Part shown: one piece after another, positions 30,506-48,692 of the stretch
Layout: the number at the start of each line of letters is the position of its first letter
How positions within the stretch are numbered: position 1 is the first letter of the stretch
Assembly (NCBI GenBank): GCA_964030475.1
Contig: CAXIPT010000005.1
Location: 1,928,778 to 1,992,777 of the forward strand
Direction of reading: 5' to 3'
DNA from: Tethya wilhelma
Taxonomy: Eukaryota > Porifera > Demospongiae > Tethyida > Tethyidae
DNA length: 64,000 nucleotides
The notes under the pieces: model-generated
Told to the model about the DNA's origin: nothing
Databases searched by the model: none
Seen by the model: only the letters and a program-made list of their open reading frames with translations
Translations under genes and position numbers: made by a program

Positions 30506-33153
30506 CTAAAATGAGCATCCATTGAAAACAGATTTGACAGTGTACTCATCTGTAGCATATTTCTCAGCCAACATCTTCAGCTTACTCTTGAAATGATCAC
30601 TGCTCACATAAGTACCCTGCAATTGTTGGAAACATGCATAGTTAATAATAATTGTGTCATTACTTTGGCTCAGCTAGGTACACTATTAAAAGTACAGACA
30701 CTCTCTAGTATTGTAACATAGTTCACCTGAAGTTGTCTCATTCCTCCGTTGGACTGGTACTTTGTCCTGGAGTGAAGGATGCGACGATTGTTGAAGGTCA
30801 ACAACTCACCAGGACAAAGACGATACATGACCTGAAAGCATAATAGTGATGTATACAAAGTTATACACACATTGGCAAATGCAATAGCTACACCAAAACA
30901 CAATGATTATTTACCTTCATGTCCGAGTTCTCCAACATGTCTGCCAGCACATTGTAGGCCTGATAGTATTTCTCTATCTCCTCTTCTTTGATGGCCAGTG
31001 GGCCGTGGTTCTGAGGACTCCAGTTGATTTGAACCACTGTGCCTTCTCTGTCCAGCACAATATGAGGTCGACGATGCCTTATAGCTCTGTTTGTGCATGC
31101 ATGGATGATAATTATGTTGTCAGTGTTCTACCAAGAAGTGGCGGTCAAAAATGACAAAAATGGTCACTTGTTTACTGTAAGACAAGCCACATTGTTAGAT
31201 TTTGGTGTGTAAAAAAAAGAAAGTAAAACTACGGATAATCTATGCTTTCGCCAATAAAGTGTGCTACTATCACATGTAAGGTGTCCAGAGCCCACAAAAG
31301 TACACACTTCACTTAGTGTGCTTCTTCCATATGGGAAGTATCACCAAAAACTACGCACTTCATTTTTTAACACACCAAAATTTAACGGTGCATTACTCCA
31401 GTTAGTAATACTAGTAAAGCTTGTTATAGGGGCCACATATAGTGGTCATTTTTGTGTTGAGTGGTTGTTGATATAAACCAATGTGGGTATAGAGCCCTGA
31501 ATTATATATACACCATAATGTTATGGTATGACAATGTATATACATGGCACAATAATACATGTGCAGACCTTTCTTTCTGGACTTTGTCAAATGTGGCTGG
31601 AATCTTTGTCAGTGTGTCAAAGTGCTGTGGGTGTTCTCTCCTCAGTTTCTCCACGACTGCCCATCCATCCAGCAGCACACTCTCTCCTCCCTCCACCTGA
31701 GGGTCGTTCCTCAGGCAATGAAGGAGTTGAAGACCAGGAGGGGACTCTAGATAGACCAGATCAACATGGAGGGGTAGTTCGCGCTCTGTGTTTGCAATAT
31801 TCACAGCACCCTCTTGAGACATCACATAGAACACCTGTAGTGTTATATGAGTAATATCACTGTCATCTGAATACATACCCCCACACATGATTATTGTATT
31901 AAACAACAATGTCAAAGGAAACAATGCCAATAAGAATCCCCTGGCACAATGAATATAATACTTATCATACCACCCCTCTGCAATACAATGCAACAACCCA
32001 TGGCCATTCCCATGCATGCATGGACTCACGTCGTCATAGTGTGTACTGAATATGGGTCCAATGAGCTGTGCTATCTATATATGGTACAAAGTAAAGACAA
32101 ACATGTGAATGGTCAAGAGATTAGATGGTCAGTGTTAACTGATACGGGTCACAACAAACCTCCTTCACTTGACCGTTTTTCACCGGTACACCATTCAACA
32201 GACACATACCATATTCACTCAATTGATACATCCAACTGAATGCATGCAACAATCAATGGCTTGCGTGTATATATACACAAATGTATTGTGTACTATTGTT
32301 ATTGTAGCACTTAGCGTGCCCACTAGAGCACTATCAACAATACTTATACCTCCATAGCCAAGATTCTTTATTTTCACTGTATTGTACCACAGGCAGTGAT
32401 TCCTATTGTGATTTACAATACGTATTGCTTAATTTTAGTTTCATACTGTAACAGATAAAACTCATTATCATACAGCTCTGCTGTGTGGCTTGCTGTCCTT
32501 CTTCAACTGTTGAAGTGCTATCTCGTTGTAGGCATTCTTCTTCAACCAGCTCAGATCGACACAGCCTTGATGGCTTGTATGACCATCTCCACTCATCCAA
32601 TTCAGGTCAAGCTGAGTGGCTTCTGTACAATAGAATGATTTTGTACTTCACTAGATTATTGTACTATTGCACAATAATTACATTATCATAGATATTATCA
32701 GTTGTAATATCTATGATGCAACAACAACAACAACAACAACAACAACACACTTTGAATCGTTAGTAACAAAAATTAATACTAGTTACGTTTACAGCATATG
32801 CATACCACCCCCATCATGTCAAGGGCCAGGGATTAGCGAAATGACTCACTAGAAATTGTTGCAGAACTCAGATTCATTTTAGGCACTTGCAATTCTTTGG
32901 CACCCCAGACTTTCTGTCCACTGGACGGCTCCCAACATTCTGGACACTTGCAATTGTGTCGCAGCCACCTAGAGTGATAAGTAGACTCTTGTCCATCTTT
33001 CCACACCACTTTCAACTTTGTTCCGGCGTCCAAATGCTCTAGCGTTGCCACGGCAGGAGCGGTGGCGACTGCGGCGGCTGCCCTTGTTGTTTGATATCGA
33101 ACAAGCCGACTGTAGTACAACGGTACTCTTCGGCTGAAGTATGAAATAGACAT
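30506..33153 (-). CDS. BBOX1: Gamma-butyrobetaine dioxygenase-like, upstream tandem copy
   Basis: Exons 32850-33153, 32474-32622, 32350-32402, 32160-32235, 32030-32074, 31569-31834, 30915-31086, 30727-30831 and 30506-30616 total 1281 nt, about 426 aa (vertebrate BBOX1 is about 387). The start MSISYFSRRVPLYYSRLVRY is Arg-rich and could target mitochondria, a TMLHE-like feature. Then come the Zn module RHNCKCPECWEP, the HxD site in LPLHVDLVYLESPPGLQLLHC, and the distal His plus Arg in RRILHSRTKYQSNGGMRQL. Substrate (butyrobetaine or trimethyllysine) cannot be settled from sequence. The ATG at 33153 is 235 bp from the divergent DPAGT1 start. Confidence 0.88.
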
Positions 33154-33388
33154 TTTCGGACAGAAAAAAACTTTCAACTTCAAGAAAGTAAGGAGCTATT
33201 ACAGTACTAGTAACAGATACTATATAGCAGAACTGTATAGCTAGCTGAGGGCACATGCGGCGCACGTCCCACGCACCTGCTCAGCGCATGAAATTCCCGC
33301 CCAAAAATTAAAATTTGCGCGCAGGTACTAGCATGCACAATACGCGAGCTCCAATTAACGCACATCACCATTTGAGCTGTCAATCGCG

Positions 33389-35847
33389 ATGATTCTCTCA
33401 TTATGCATGGACCTGGGCTTGTCCATAGGAGCCTACTTTATTGCAGATGGAGTCATTGGCTCAAGGAGAACTAAAGACAGTTTCATCAAGGCGGGATTGA
33501 GCGGAAAAGATCTGAATAAGACCACTGAAGAGAGAGTGTAAGTGGGCGTGGTCTATAGTATGTAAAATGGCTGGTATTTATGATTTGTCATCTGCACTTC
33601 CTCTAGTCCTGAGGCACTGGGTGTCATCTCAGGAGCTGTGTATATGATAACCGTGTTCCTGTTTATTCCTGTTCCTTTTCTACCTTCCATCATTGGACCC
33701 ATGGGGGTCTTCGAACATCATGAGGTATAGCTATGTGCGTGCCACAACGAAGAGTGCACATCAAATATACACCATGTAATGTAACACATGCATATCCCAT
33801 AGTTTGCCAAGTTCTTGTGTGCTCTCCTCTCGATCTGTTGTATGATCTTCCTTGGCTTTGCTGACGATGTTTTCAACCTTCGCTGGCGACACAAGATGTT
33901 CCTTCCAACCATTGCGTCACTTCCTCTGCTCATGGTGTACCTCGTCAATGAGGGGATCACGACCATTGTCTTACCAAAGCCAGTCCGATTTCTCCTTGGC
34001 TACCACATGGAGCTTGGTAGGAAAATTTTAGTAAATTATGGATTTTGTTTGTATAATGGATGTGTTATATCTAGCCTAGTACCTAAAGTCCATCTGGTTT
34101 GAGAATGCTGGTAGAAAAATTCAACCGATTTCAAATTTTCCAGCACCATTGAAAAGTGTTCGTTGTCCCCATTCTTTTGGTTGCTTTTCCAGCTTCCTAT
34201 ACCTTACCAGTCAAAAGTTAGCTATTTTGCCCCATATGAAAAGTATTGCATGAATCTCATTATTTCACTTCCAGCAGCATTCATAAAATAACATCTATGG
34301 TTATACAGGAATTTTCTATTACATCTTTATGGGGATGCTGGCTGTGTTCTGTACTAATGCCATCAACATCCTGGCCGGAATCAATGGAGTTGAAGTTGGA
34401 CAGTCCATGGTCATCGGCTTCTCCATCTTGACCTTTAACCTTATCCAACTTCCGGGAAGCTATGGAACGAAGCACATCTTCTCCATCTACCTCCTCCTCC
34501 CTTTCCTAGCGGTCTCCATGGCCCTCTTGAAGCACAACTGGTACCCCTCAAGAGTCTTTGTCGGAGACACGTACTGCTACTTTGCTGGCATGATGTTTGC
34601 TGTGGTCGGCATCCTCTCTCATTTCAGTAAAACCATGATGTTGTTTTTCATTCCTCAAGTCATTAACTTTCTCTACTCAACTCCCCAACTCTTTGGACTG
34701 ATACCCTGTCCCAGGCACCGACTGCCAAGGTACGATAGGCAGTGTTTCCCCCAGGACGAAAGTAAAGAAGGGGGAAGTGGGGGAGTTGCTTAAAATTGTC
34801 TGAAAATTAGTAGTTTTATATGTATTTGTATGGGGAGGGAGGTATTTGAAAGGAGGAGGGAGTGCCCCCTACCCCTCTTTCGGGGAACACTGATAGGTGC
34901 TACTAGGGCTACTAAAATTAATAATAGCAAATTTTGTCTATTGAGCTAGATCCACCATAGACTAGTGAGCCTATAGACCCTCCTCCTACTACAGAGTAGA
35001 TCTGCCTTCACTTGTCCCAGACACCGAGGTATTAGTCAGTGGCACTAAAAAGAATTGCTAGTTAGCTATTGAGTCAGCTCTGTAGACCCTCCTCCACTTC
35101 TTTTCTTTGTTGTTTTTTTTGTGTGAAAAGGCGGATCTATACAGCCCATTAGGTTAACAGCTAAATGATAATTATGTGGGTATGCATGAAAGAAAACAAC
35201 TACAGTTCAAATCCCAGCTAGATCTCAAGAATTTTTGGAATTTTCGTGTGTGTATTGTGACTATTGTGCTTGTTGTTCTGTTCAGGTTGAATCGGTCGAC
35301 TGGTCTCCTGGGGATGAGTTATGCTCAGTTCCATCCCTCCGAGTTGAAGAGAGGAGGTCACTGGGTGCTGTACCTACTGAGCATGCTCAGATTGGTTACC
35401 GTGGAGACCGATGTTGGCGATAAGAAGGACAAGATTCGTGTCAATAATTTGACACTCATAAATTTTGTCATTAAATGCATAGGACCTTGCAAAGAAGAGA
35501 GACTCACCATCTACATCATGGCCATACAGGTTAGGAGAGACGGTGGTGACATTGTATTAGCCTCGTTCCCAGGCTCTCCTCTTTCATCACAAAATAACAA
35601 CTTGATTTCAAAAAATGATCAGAAGTCAGAGGAGCCTGGGAAAGAGACTATACATTGTACATCTGGATCTGTTAGAACTGCGTGCGTGCATGCATGCATC
35701 ATGCATACCACTGCTTGACAAAATTGTGTGTGAATCAAACTGATGACTGACTATATGTTTATTGTCTTACTGTAGGTGTTTTTCAGCTGTGTGGCTTTCT
35801 TCATTCGCTTTGGACTGGTTCGATTTTTCTATGATGTTGTTGTTTAA
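33389..35847 (+). CDS. DPAGT1: UDP-GlcNAc:dolichyl-phosphate GlcNAc-1-phosphotransferase
   Basis: DPAGT1 makes GlcNAc-PP-dolichol, the first step of N-glycan precursor synthesis at the ER membrane and the tunicamycin target. Exons 33389-33537, 33607-33724, 33803-34016, 34309-34729, 35286-35529 and 35776-35847 join in phase (1218 nt, about 405 aa). Family motifs include [13 protein letters not shown], the catalytic-loop type [29 protein letters not shown] and PCPRHRLPR, with about ten hydrophobic segments. The C-terminus is [16 protein letters not shown]. It complements the MGAT5-type gene at the other end of the same glycosylation pathway, though that neighbourhood is probably coincidental. 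Confidence 0.95.
34087..34287. repeat. Dispersed repeat, copy 1 of 2 ('GTCCATCTGGTTTGAGAA')
   Basis: Begins agtccatctggtttgagaat, and the far end carries the partial complement (cagcagcattc). The interior motifs agcttcctataccttaccag and aaaagttagctattttgccc recur, slightly changed, at about 37370-37430. It lies in a DPAGT1 intron. Confidence 0.65.
34736..34896. repeat. Dispersed repeat, copy 1 of 2 ('GTGTTTCCC')
   Basis: Segments such as agtagttttatatgtatttg, ggggagggaggt and ggaggagggagtgcccccta reappear as the reverse complement at 52383-52517. The ends gtgtttcccccaggac and ggggaacactgat are inverted. It starts a few bases after a DPAGT1 splice donor (34729). Confidence 0.7.
35558..35650. 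mobile_element. 'CCCAGGCTC' hairpin element
   Basis: Arms tagcctcgttcccaggctct and gaggagcctgggaaagagac are inverted complements, with an AT-rich loop. It lies in the last DPAGT1 intron. Confidence 0.75.
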
Positions 35848-35984
35848 CAGTGTTCACTTTCATATTACTTGAAATTAATAATTATTAGCATTTTTCTACT
35901 ATAAATATATACAACAGTTACTATTTCACAAAACAATGAGCTGCTGATGTCAACATCCACTATGTAGTATGTACTAGTGTCAGT

Positions 35985-39399
<3,415 letters not shown>

Positions 39400-39518
39400 C
39401 TTCCAACTGCAAGTCTTCAAAAGGTCTAAAGGCCAAAGGTCAATTGGTAAAGATCGTTTGGGCGGGATTTTTGAGAACAGCTGAACTCTGCACCTGAGTT
39501 GAACTTGCCAACAAAATT
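39400..39518. promoter_or_regulatory. Short bidirectional promoter GK/PROSER3-like
   Basis: Only about 119 bp separate the divergent start codons. I see a GGGCGGG GC-box-like stretch (about 39460) but no other clear element. Confidence 0.5.
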
Positions 39519-41756
39519 ATGGATGCTGTGTTTGTGAAGGACAGTAGGTGAGACTAATGCAATGACCGAGTTTTCATAATGTCCTATCTCTGTCTTTTTC
39601 TGTTTTAACTTTTCAGTTCTCTGTTTCCCCCGGAAAGGGTCGAGAAGTCCTTCTACTGTCCAACCCCCTCCAAACAATACACACCAGTAAATGTGGTATG
39701 ACCATACATGCAGTGCTAGAGACAATCATAACTTCAGTAGTGTGTCTTCCTCCACAGCCTGTTGCCAGGTCATCCTGTGTCCACCCTTCCCCACTGGTGC
39801 CATCAACAGACATGCACTGGGACTTGAAATCACCACCCTCTGTGCTGAAGGCTACCGTCTCTGCCCCTTCTAACGATAGTAGTGGCTCATCAAAGTTCAA
39901 CGAGACTTGGCCTAGCAATTCTGATATGACTGAGCTCCTCACATCTTCACACAGTCACACCAGCACACCTCCACACAGTCACACCAGCACACCCCCACAC
40001 AGTCACACTATCACACCTCCACACAGTTATAACAGCACAAATCAACAGAGAGCTCATACTGGAACCACATCCCGACCTATCTCAACTTTAGCTAAGTGAG
40101 TTCAAGATAGCACTGCCAAATATTTAACGTACCTTGCATCAATGTGTTGCGTAGATATGTTGAACGTTTTCGTGAAGCCCCTCCCACTTCCCGTGGTATT
40201 CGAACTAAACCAGCCGACTCATTTTGGTGGAAGTCAGAAGACTCGTTATTGATGACCACACCCACTGCCCCTCCCCAAGACCAATCCACTCCACACAGCA
40301 AGGTAGAGCTAGAGACTGGATTTATTATTTTTCTGTTTCAAGACACATCAAGATGTATATATGCAGCACACAATTCCTGGTATCATTTGCTCCCCCACTA
40401 TCATCCCTCCCCCTATAGAGTCCTTCCTTCACTGATCCCAGTCCCAATGTCTCCTCTCGGAAATCAAGGAGCTCACATGACCTGGAGCAGAGATCATATG
40501 ACCTTGAGAAGAGTACGTCGTGGTTGAGTGATTCTTCTTTGCCGGCTTCCAAATACCTCAACACTAAGAGAGGAGGGGATGTGTTGGCCCCGCCCACCAG
40601 GAGAGGAGGGGATACATTGGCCCCGCCCACTGATCCACCCGACGATATCCTCTACTTGTGGCGTGTAAAGAGACGTCTTGAAGTGGCTAGGAAGGAGGTG
40701 GAGCTTGGTACAAAAGAAGAAAAACTTCGAGAAATTAGTCAATTACCCAGGAGCACTAGTGTACCTCCTCCTCAGCAAGGCTGGTCAGGTGACATCTTAC
40801 ACTGCTCATGTGATCCACCTGGTATGCAGGGAGAGGCTATAAGACCTCATGATAGTACTCCACTGGCGACTGTGGGTGTTCAAACAATGCCAGAAGGTGA
40901 AAGTTCAACTTGGTCCGAGGTTCAGAATGTCAAAATTCAAAGTGTAGAGGTTGGAGTTCAATATGAAGGAATTTCAGATACTGACCCGTCAATTGTTTCT
41001 GGTTTTCATGGCAATGAGACTCCTCTGGAAACACATAATGAGAGTTTACCAAATAAGGAAAAGAATGGTTGCCATGGGATACAAGTCCTAGACACATCTG
41101 ACGACGAGCTGTCACTCACGATGCACTCTGAACCTGCTGACTCATCATGGCAAGCAGCGAGTGCTCAAACACCCAACCTAACTCCGCTGTTGTCAGAGGT
41201 ACGTAAAAATGTCATTTCTCTCTGGAAGCAATCAATACTCTGATGTTTTTTTTGCTAGACCGTAGGGGAGCATTTATTCAAACCCAACCCACCTGCCACA
41301 CCCACAAAAGGTGAGCAATTATTCATACCCACTTTTAATTTGGCAGAACTATTTGCATGAATAGTGCTGCGAGTGGAGACACTAGTCTTACTGCTGCACA
41401 CATCACACACATCACACACTTGCCTCTTTCCTTTGCTGTAGCAGGGGAGACTGTCAGTGACGGCCCATCACCTCATCAGCCCGAGTTGGATATCCCTTGG
41501 GACAACCACTTAGATGATGATCTCTTAAAGACCCTTGTCTCCAGAGCCAGGCTCTTTGAAGCTCAGATCAGGTATGTGATTATGGGGATGATGAGAGCTT
41601 TGTCTGCCAGCTGAGGAATGCTTTGCTGGCGATATTCATGGCTCTACAAAGTTAGTTTAAGACAGGCTTTGTGTATTCATTGCAATTATACCCATTGGCA
41701 TTGGCTACAGGGAAATTGATCTGCTGTTGTCTGCAATGAATGATTCAGCTGACTGA
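39519..41756 (+). CDS. PROSER3: Proline/serine-rich protein, PROSER3-like
   Basis: Exons 39519-39547, 39617-39686, 39758-40095, 40155-40302, 40419-41198, 41259-41310, 41442-41571 and 41711-41756 join in phase. The protein is mostly disordered and Ser/Pro/Thr-rich. Ordered-looking islands are LFPPERVEKSFYCPTPSK near the N-terminus, YVERFREAPPTSRGIR followed by DSFWWKSED, DDILYLWRVKRRLEVARKE, and a short helical C-terminus ending EIDLLLSAMNDSAD. The RFR..PTSR..FWW and ILYLWR motifs fit my memory of PROSER3, reported at the ciliary base; this name is tentative. Two in-frame tandem repeats occur: HSHTSTPP units (about 39950-40020) and GGD(V/T)LAPPT units (about 40570-40630). Confidence 0.6.
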
Positions 41757-42626
41757 TACACTCACTGCCAGCGTACGTACATGTGTGTGGCACAACCTTG
41801 CACACACACGCCATTCAATACTGCTTAGCAACGGACACATGTGGGCTTGAATACAAGACTGATTTTGACTGAGTGATTTGTGATTGCCGCTAGTGATACG
41901 TACACAGCTCCTTTGGGTTGGCAAGAGGTGGAACCGGTGACAATGGACGGGTCCTAGGTGTGTGTGTCTTTGTGTAGGCTGATGGAAACTTGCATTGCTA
42001 GCACATTCTGATCTCAACCATCGAACGTTTGAATGATTACACTCATACCTGTTGCAGTTGTCCACACATCATGTGATGAGTCTTGTAAATCACAATGGCT
42101 GGCATTGATAGTGAAATGAGCGTGCTTTCTGCTTCAAGAATCAGTTATGTTGTTCACAGCACTAGTAATAGGCTGTCAGATGTGATAACACATGCATGTC
42201 TGTTGCTCAACTGTCAAACATTTTCTTCATTATGCTATGGTTTTGTCAACTCTAATGCTTGCATACATGTTAAATGTTTGCATTGACAGACTATTGCCAT
42301 TCTGTTTGATGTTCTATAAACTGCTTGCTAATAGAATTCACAAGGCACTTAGCACGAAATGGGTTGCACGGATGCAGGATGTGGGTTACTATTAATCTAA
42401 TTATCGTCTGTTTCACTTGCTACAAGTCTGGGCAGTGTCAGTGTTTTGTTTGGTCGGCATGTGTAGAATTAATGTCTGGTGTTGCAACCACTTGTAGCAC
42501 TTCCTTGTCATGCTAAAAGCGACAATTGTTAGAATTGCAAAGTGTTAAGTGTTGGGAATAAGTGGCAAAGTTTATAACTGAGTGTGTTCATATTAATATC
42601 GCCTGAAGCAATAGCAGCAGTGCAGT
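41757..42626. other. Upstream region of the Bsh-type homeobox gene
   Basis: AT-rich, repeat-poor stretch of 870 bp between the PROSER3-like stop and the homeobox ATG. It probably contains the 5' UTR and promoter. No TATA box or conserved motif stands out. Confidence 0.5.
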
Positions 42627-43875
<1,249 letters not shown>

Positions 43876-45015
43876 CAGTGTATTGTGTATGCATGTGTGT
43901 ACGTTTAATACTACATAATATATATCTAGCCACTGTCACTTAGAATTAATAATTATTATTTTGCAGAATTAATAAATTATGTATCACTAGTTGATCTAGT
44001 GTCTGTCATTATTTCTTGATACTCTTTTCTCCCTAATTTATCTCTGCTAGTACACTCAGAATGATCCATGTTCAACAATTTTTAAAATTAATAAAGTATT
44101 ATTAAAAACAAAAGATACTCAATATTACAGATGTGTGCACGAGATTTCCATTTGTGGTCAAGGTCAGTGAGGGTCCATCTGATATGGCTGCAGATGTTGC
44201 TGCATGGCCATGGCTGGAATGTCTGTGTTCCATGTGGCTTCTTCGATCAGTCAATCCCAGAATATTAGATTAACAATTAAATATGCAAATGAGATGCCTG
44301 TGCCCAAAAACAACTGGTCATTCACACAATGGTACTAGCATACACTAGGTTTCTTCGGCAAAACATACTCTAAAATATTAAGAACAACATTAAAATATCC
44401 ATTATGTCTTGTAAGCAGTATTATAGGAACCAATGAACATTGATTTGCAACATGTACACCATGTTATATTGTCAGAGAAACCACAAATGGGGTGGTTATG
44501 ATCTTTTAAAAATCATTTGTGGTCGGTAAATACACTCTAATGTGATGGTGTGATGAATGCCTGGCAGGTTAATGATGTGTTGGAAGACGACCACAGCTGT
44601 GCAGGGCCATTGTTGTTAGGCCACACCCACTTCCTGTTTGGTAGTCCGTTAATGCGTACAGCCATTTAAGTGCAGGTGTGGTACGAAGTACTTCAACCAT
44701 GTTGTTCGTTTATGCAAAGTAATCCACTTAACTCATCAACAAATACAATTACGTGTTGTCAAGCAGTTAATTGCTCCAATGTGAATGTTAATTGATCATT
44801 GCATAATGAGAAAATACCAAATAATAAAATTATTATTAATTTCTTTCTTTTTAGAGTGGAACACATTAATAAGGTAGCTGCCACAAAAGCACAGCTTCCA
44901 GTCACAATAACATTAAATTATTAATCCTGCCTATATGTATTAATAATAATTAGTTGAGTCAACCAATAAATTTCCCTATGTAAATAACAGAGAGAGAGTG
45001 TGTGTGCAATGAACT
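43876..45015. other. Intergenic spacer, homeobox 3' end to ARCN1 3' end
   Basis: AT-rich, with several poly-A-like and AATAAA-type stretches (for example around 43970-44100). No gene, RNA or repeat family recognised. Confidence 0.6.
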
Positions 45016-46719
45016 TCAGACAATCTCAAACTTCTCAGGACTAAAAATCACTTCCGTTGAAAATTTGACAGCCTGGCCACCTTGCACGTGATTCACAGCA
45101 GACACCTGTTTTAAAGTTTGCATGTGTGTGCATGTGAAGCACACATCACATGGAGATATAGAGATAGCACAATGCTGTTACTATAATAGGGATATTGCCC
45201 TACTATAATCAGTATATTATAGGTCTGCTAATTGCCACCATTAGCAGGCTCAAATACTCTGGACGAGAACCGGACACTGGCCTCTACAAAGGGAGAGGAA
45301 TTTGCCACTACAGTGTGTTCTCTGGAACTACACACACAGCCAGAGGACAGCTGGTTGGAGGGAGAGAGAGGTGCTGAGCACTCATCTCAAGTTTCCCCTC
45401 AAGTGGGTATAGAATGACAGGTAAGTAGTAGCACTGGCCACTCTAAAGACTTTAAAAAGACATTACAGAAATTTCCTAGCTTTTTGAAGTGAGCTTTTAA
45501 GTAATTATCAGTAATTGGGAATGCTTGCAACTCTGAATTGGAATGGGAGCAATGTCAAACCATCAGTAGTAGAGGTAAGGATATTCATTGCTGCTTGTAA
45601 TTGGCCACTTTGTGAATACAATGTCTGGTAATGGAGTAAAGGTGGTAAAGTGTGTGCCCACTTTGTCTGGCCGACTGACACACCCAGATAAACACACACA
45701 TTAGGAGAGCATTTGGAGCTATTGGTTGTAACCAGAGCACTAGGTTTGCACCAATTACCCATCTAATCCAATCAATAGAATAAACACAGCATTAGGTGGT
45801 GCAGCTCAGCTGCCAGTTACTGGGACACAACAAACAGATAGCCACACCAAGCCAGACTAACACAGACACCAGCTAATCTGCTGACAAGGATGACAGGCAT
45901 ACTACTGGAGTAGACCAGTTGGAAGGACCAGGTGATGCCAGAGCTACTCCCTAACATGTGGTGTGGAGTGGAGCAGCAGTTCAATCAGTCTAGCTGTGGT
46001 GGACCCAACCCTATAATCAATGGCACTCTGTACCATATTGCTATGTGTACTATAATAACATTGTATAGGCATCCAAATTTATATTTGAAAAAAAAATTTT
46101 TTTTTTTTGAGATCTGACTATAAAACATAACTATAGATAATCTTCTAAAATTGCGGGGCAAGACTACCGTAGCATGTACGAACGATGTTCCTATGTCTGT
46201 GGTTAAACCAGTATGGGATATACACACGCAATAATTCGTGTATACAATCTACAGGCACCCAATGCAAGGGACGAATGAATGTAGTCGTGCCATTGTGCTC
46301 GAGGAGAATGCTGTCAATAAGAGAGTGAGTCAAAGGAGAGGTACTAGCTGGGATGTCGGTGATTAGACCCACCTCAGTCTGAACGGCTGCGACTATAATT
46401 ACCATCCTTGTGGATTATCATACCACGAACCAATGGATGAACAATTGCACAATACATGCCGACTAATGCACAGGGAGGCTTTGGTTGGCTACGCCTACAC
46501 ACCCACCAAAAGAGACACAGGGGCTAGGGACTACAGGCAGCAGGTGAACCAAGAGCAGCAGCATAGAGTGACACAAGCTGGGTCTTGTCAGACACTCAGA
46601 ACATGAAGGTAGCTATTGGCAAATTATAACTCCCACCCAACACTCCATTAGAAGACTATTTCCCACCCTTTCACCCCCTGTTGTTTTACACATAATAGGC
46701 ACACATACCAAGAGACAAT

Positions 46720-46754
<35 letters not shown>

Positions 46755-48655
46755 ACAAAGAGTCAAACAATCGGGGGGAGAAACACTAGCCAAAAGAAAG
46801 GACTATTGCAAGAATTCAGGAGCTGACATAAGCCATTGAGTGTTGCTAGTCAGTGACACATAACTAGACAAGCTCCATTAGTGAGTGTCTCTTTGATGTT
46901 AACACAGTTAACTAAGCAGCAGAAGGTCCAGGTAATTCAAGACCTAAGGCCGGCATCCAGTCCTCCTTTTGAACCAGATTAGCCCCCAGGCCAGACAGAG
47001 ACACCAGTGTATACAGGGGAATAGGATAATTGAAGTCTTGGGATTTTTTGTTTCATCTTATAAATTAATAGTTTAAGATTGGTCACCGGTATTATACTGC
47101 ATGTGTGTGTGTGTGTGTGTGACTTACTCCAACATTGCAGTAAGGTCTGGTCGAGTTGAACGTTACAGAAATGGGGAAGAAATCTCCCGGCATTCCCGGG
47201 ATACTGAACTCCATGCTACCACTCTTATTGGACGCATCCACCACCGGGATCTGCCAATTGAGAGCATGCTTCTTGCTGTCGTAGTGATACTCCCCATCAA
47301 TGTCGCCAACGACAGGGGCACCCACACCCGACCTGGGAGGAGAGGGAGGAAACAAAGAAAGAAAAAAAGATTATGATAAATATTTTAAGTGATATGTTGC
47401 TAACATTCTCACACCATTTGGCGTCGTTCAAGACGCCATTGGGAGCTCATTAGAAACAACACTCTCACACTGTACACTACACCAATCAACCCAACAACCA
47501 AATAAAAATCTGACAACTTTTTTTCCTTCTTCGCCACAATCGCAACCACTTTGATTTAGCAAGTCACATGACCGTGGGTTTAATGGAGGCAAAAAAGACA
47601 GCGAGAATGCTGCGAAGTGAGCGAGTCTTTCAGAGAGAGGTGGTAGTAATGGGCGCATACACAATGGTGGCATGTTCACACAGAGTGTCCAAACCACCAA
47701 TGATCATTAACACAGCACCAGCAGACAATAGGTCTAGGTGGACCATATGCTGAGAGACATATGATACTCCCAGTGCACAGGGCCAATCAAAGCACTCACC
47801 ACTAGAATTCACATTATTCTTAAAAAGTTCTCTAAAGAACTGAAAGCATTCTCCATAGGGTGTGTTTCAGTAGTAGGCTGTACAGCTCCTACGCACTGAC
47901 AGGCTAGAGCTAGTTGACATAGGGGAGCCAGGCTAATGCATCATGTACCATAATAATGCCTTCCATTTTCCCACCATCAACGGCAACATTACGTCACTTC
48001 TAAAAGAGCCGATTGGTTGGCTACGATTACATGGCATGACTAATGAGTAAACAGATTGCGTGCGATGACTCAACGCGAAGGAGGAAAGCAGAGGAATGTT
48101 GCGTGCAGGAGAGCTAATAGCACACTAAACGACCGCTAATTATCCTCTCCCTAATCCTCCCAATTATGGTGTGAGCAAACACAGATACCTAACGATCAAT
48201 TTCCAATGAGTGCTACAAATGATGGTATGCCGAGAATGCGAGGAATGCTGTGGAAGACTTGGGGCCTAATAGAATCACTCCAAACTGAGCAGTGGCAGCC
48301 ATTGTATGGAGCATTGTCCACTTAGCAGTCTACCTTATTCAGAGAAGATGAAAGCTACACTTGTATACTTGAGGTATCTGATGAAGCCTACCATCCATCA
48401 GTTCATAATGTGGGTATGTGTTGTGTGCTCTATGACTATCAACAAGTTATTGTTACATGAAAACCCTCAGGCTATGGTTGCCATGGCAACCAAACAATGG
48501 CTTTTATTATTGTAGCACAACAATTAAGTCGGAGATTACTTTATCAGGAACGTGTGCCACGTCCTATATTTCAACTAACGATAGATATATAGTATTACCA
48601 GAGCCTTTAGGGGTGGTCATTGCTGTGTGTGTGATGTGTGATGTGTGATGTGTGT

Positions 48656-48692
<37 letters not shown>

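Noticed and set aside
33260..33390. tRNA or snoRNA gene in the BBOX1/DPAGT1 spacer
   Set aside because: No cloverleaf, A/B boxes or C/D boxes in the right arrangement were visible.
46145..46405. Nested gene in the ARCN1 last intron (86-codon minus frame)
   Set aside because: No homology recognised and no plausible splice partners; resembles part of a decayed repeat at most.
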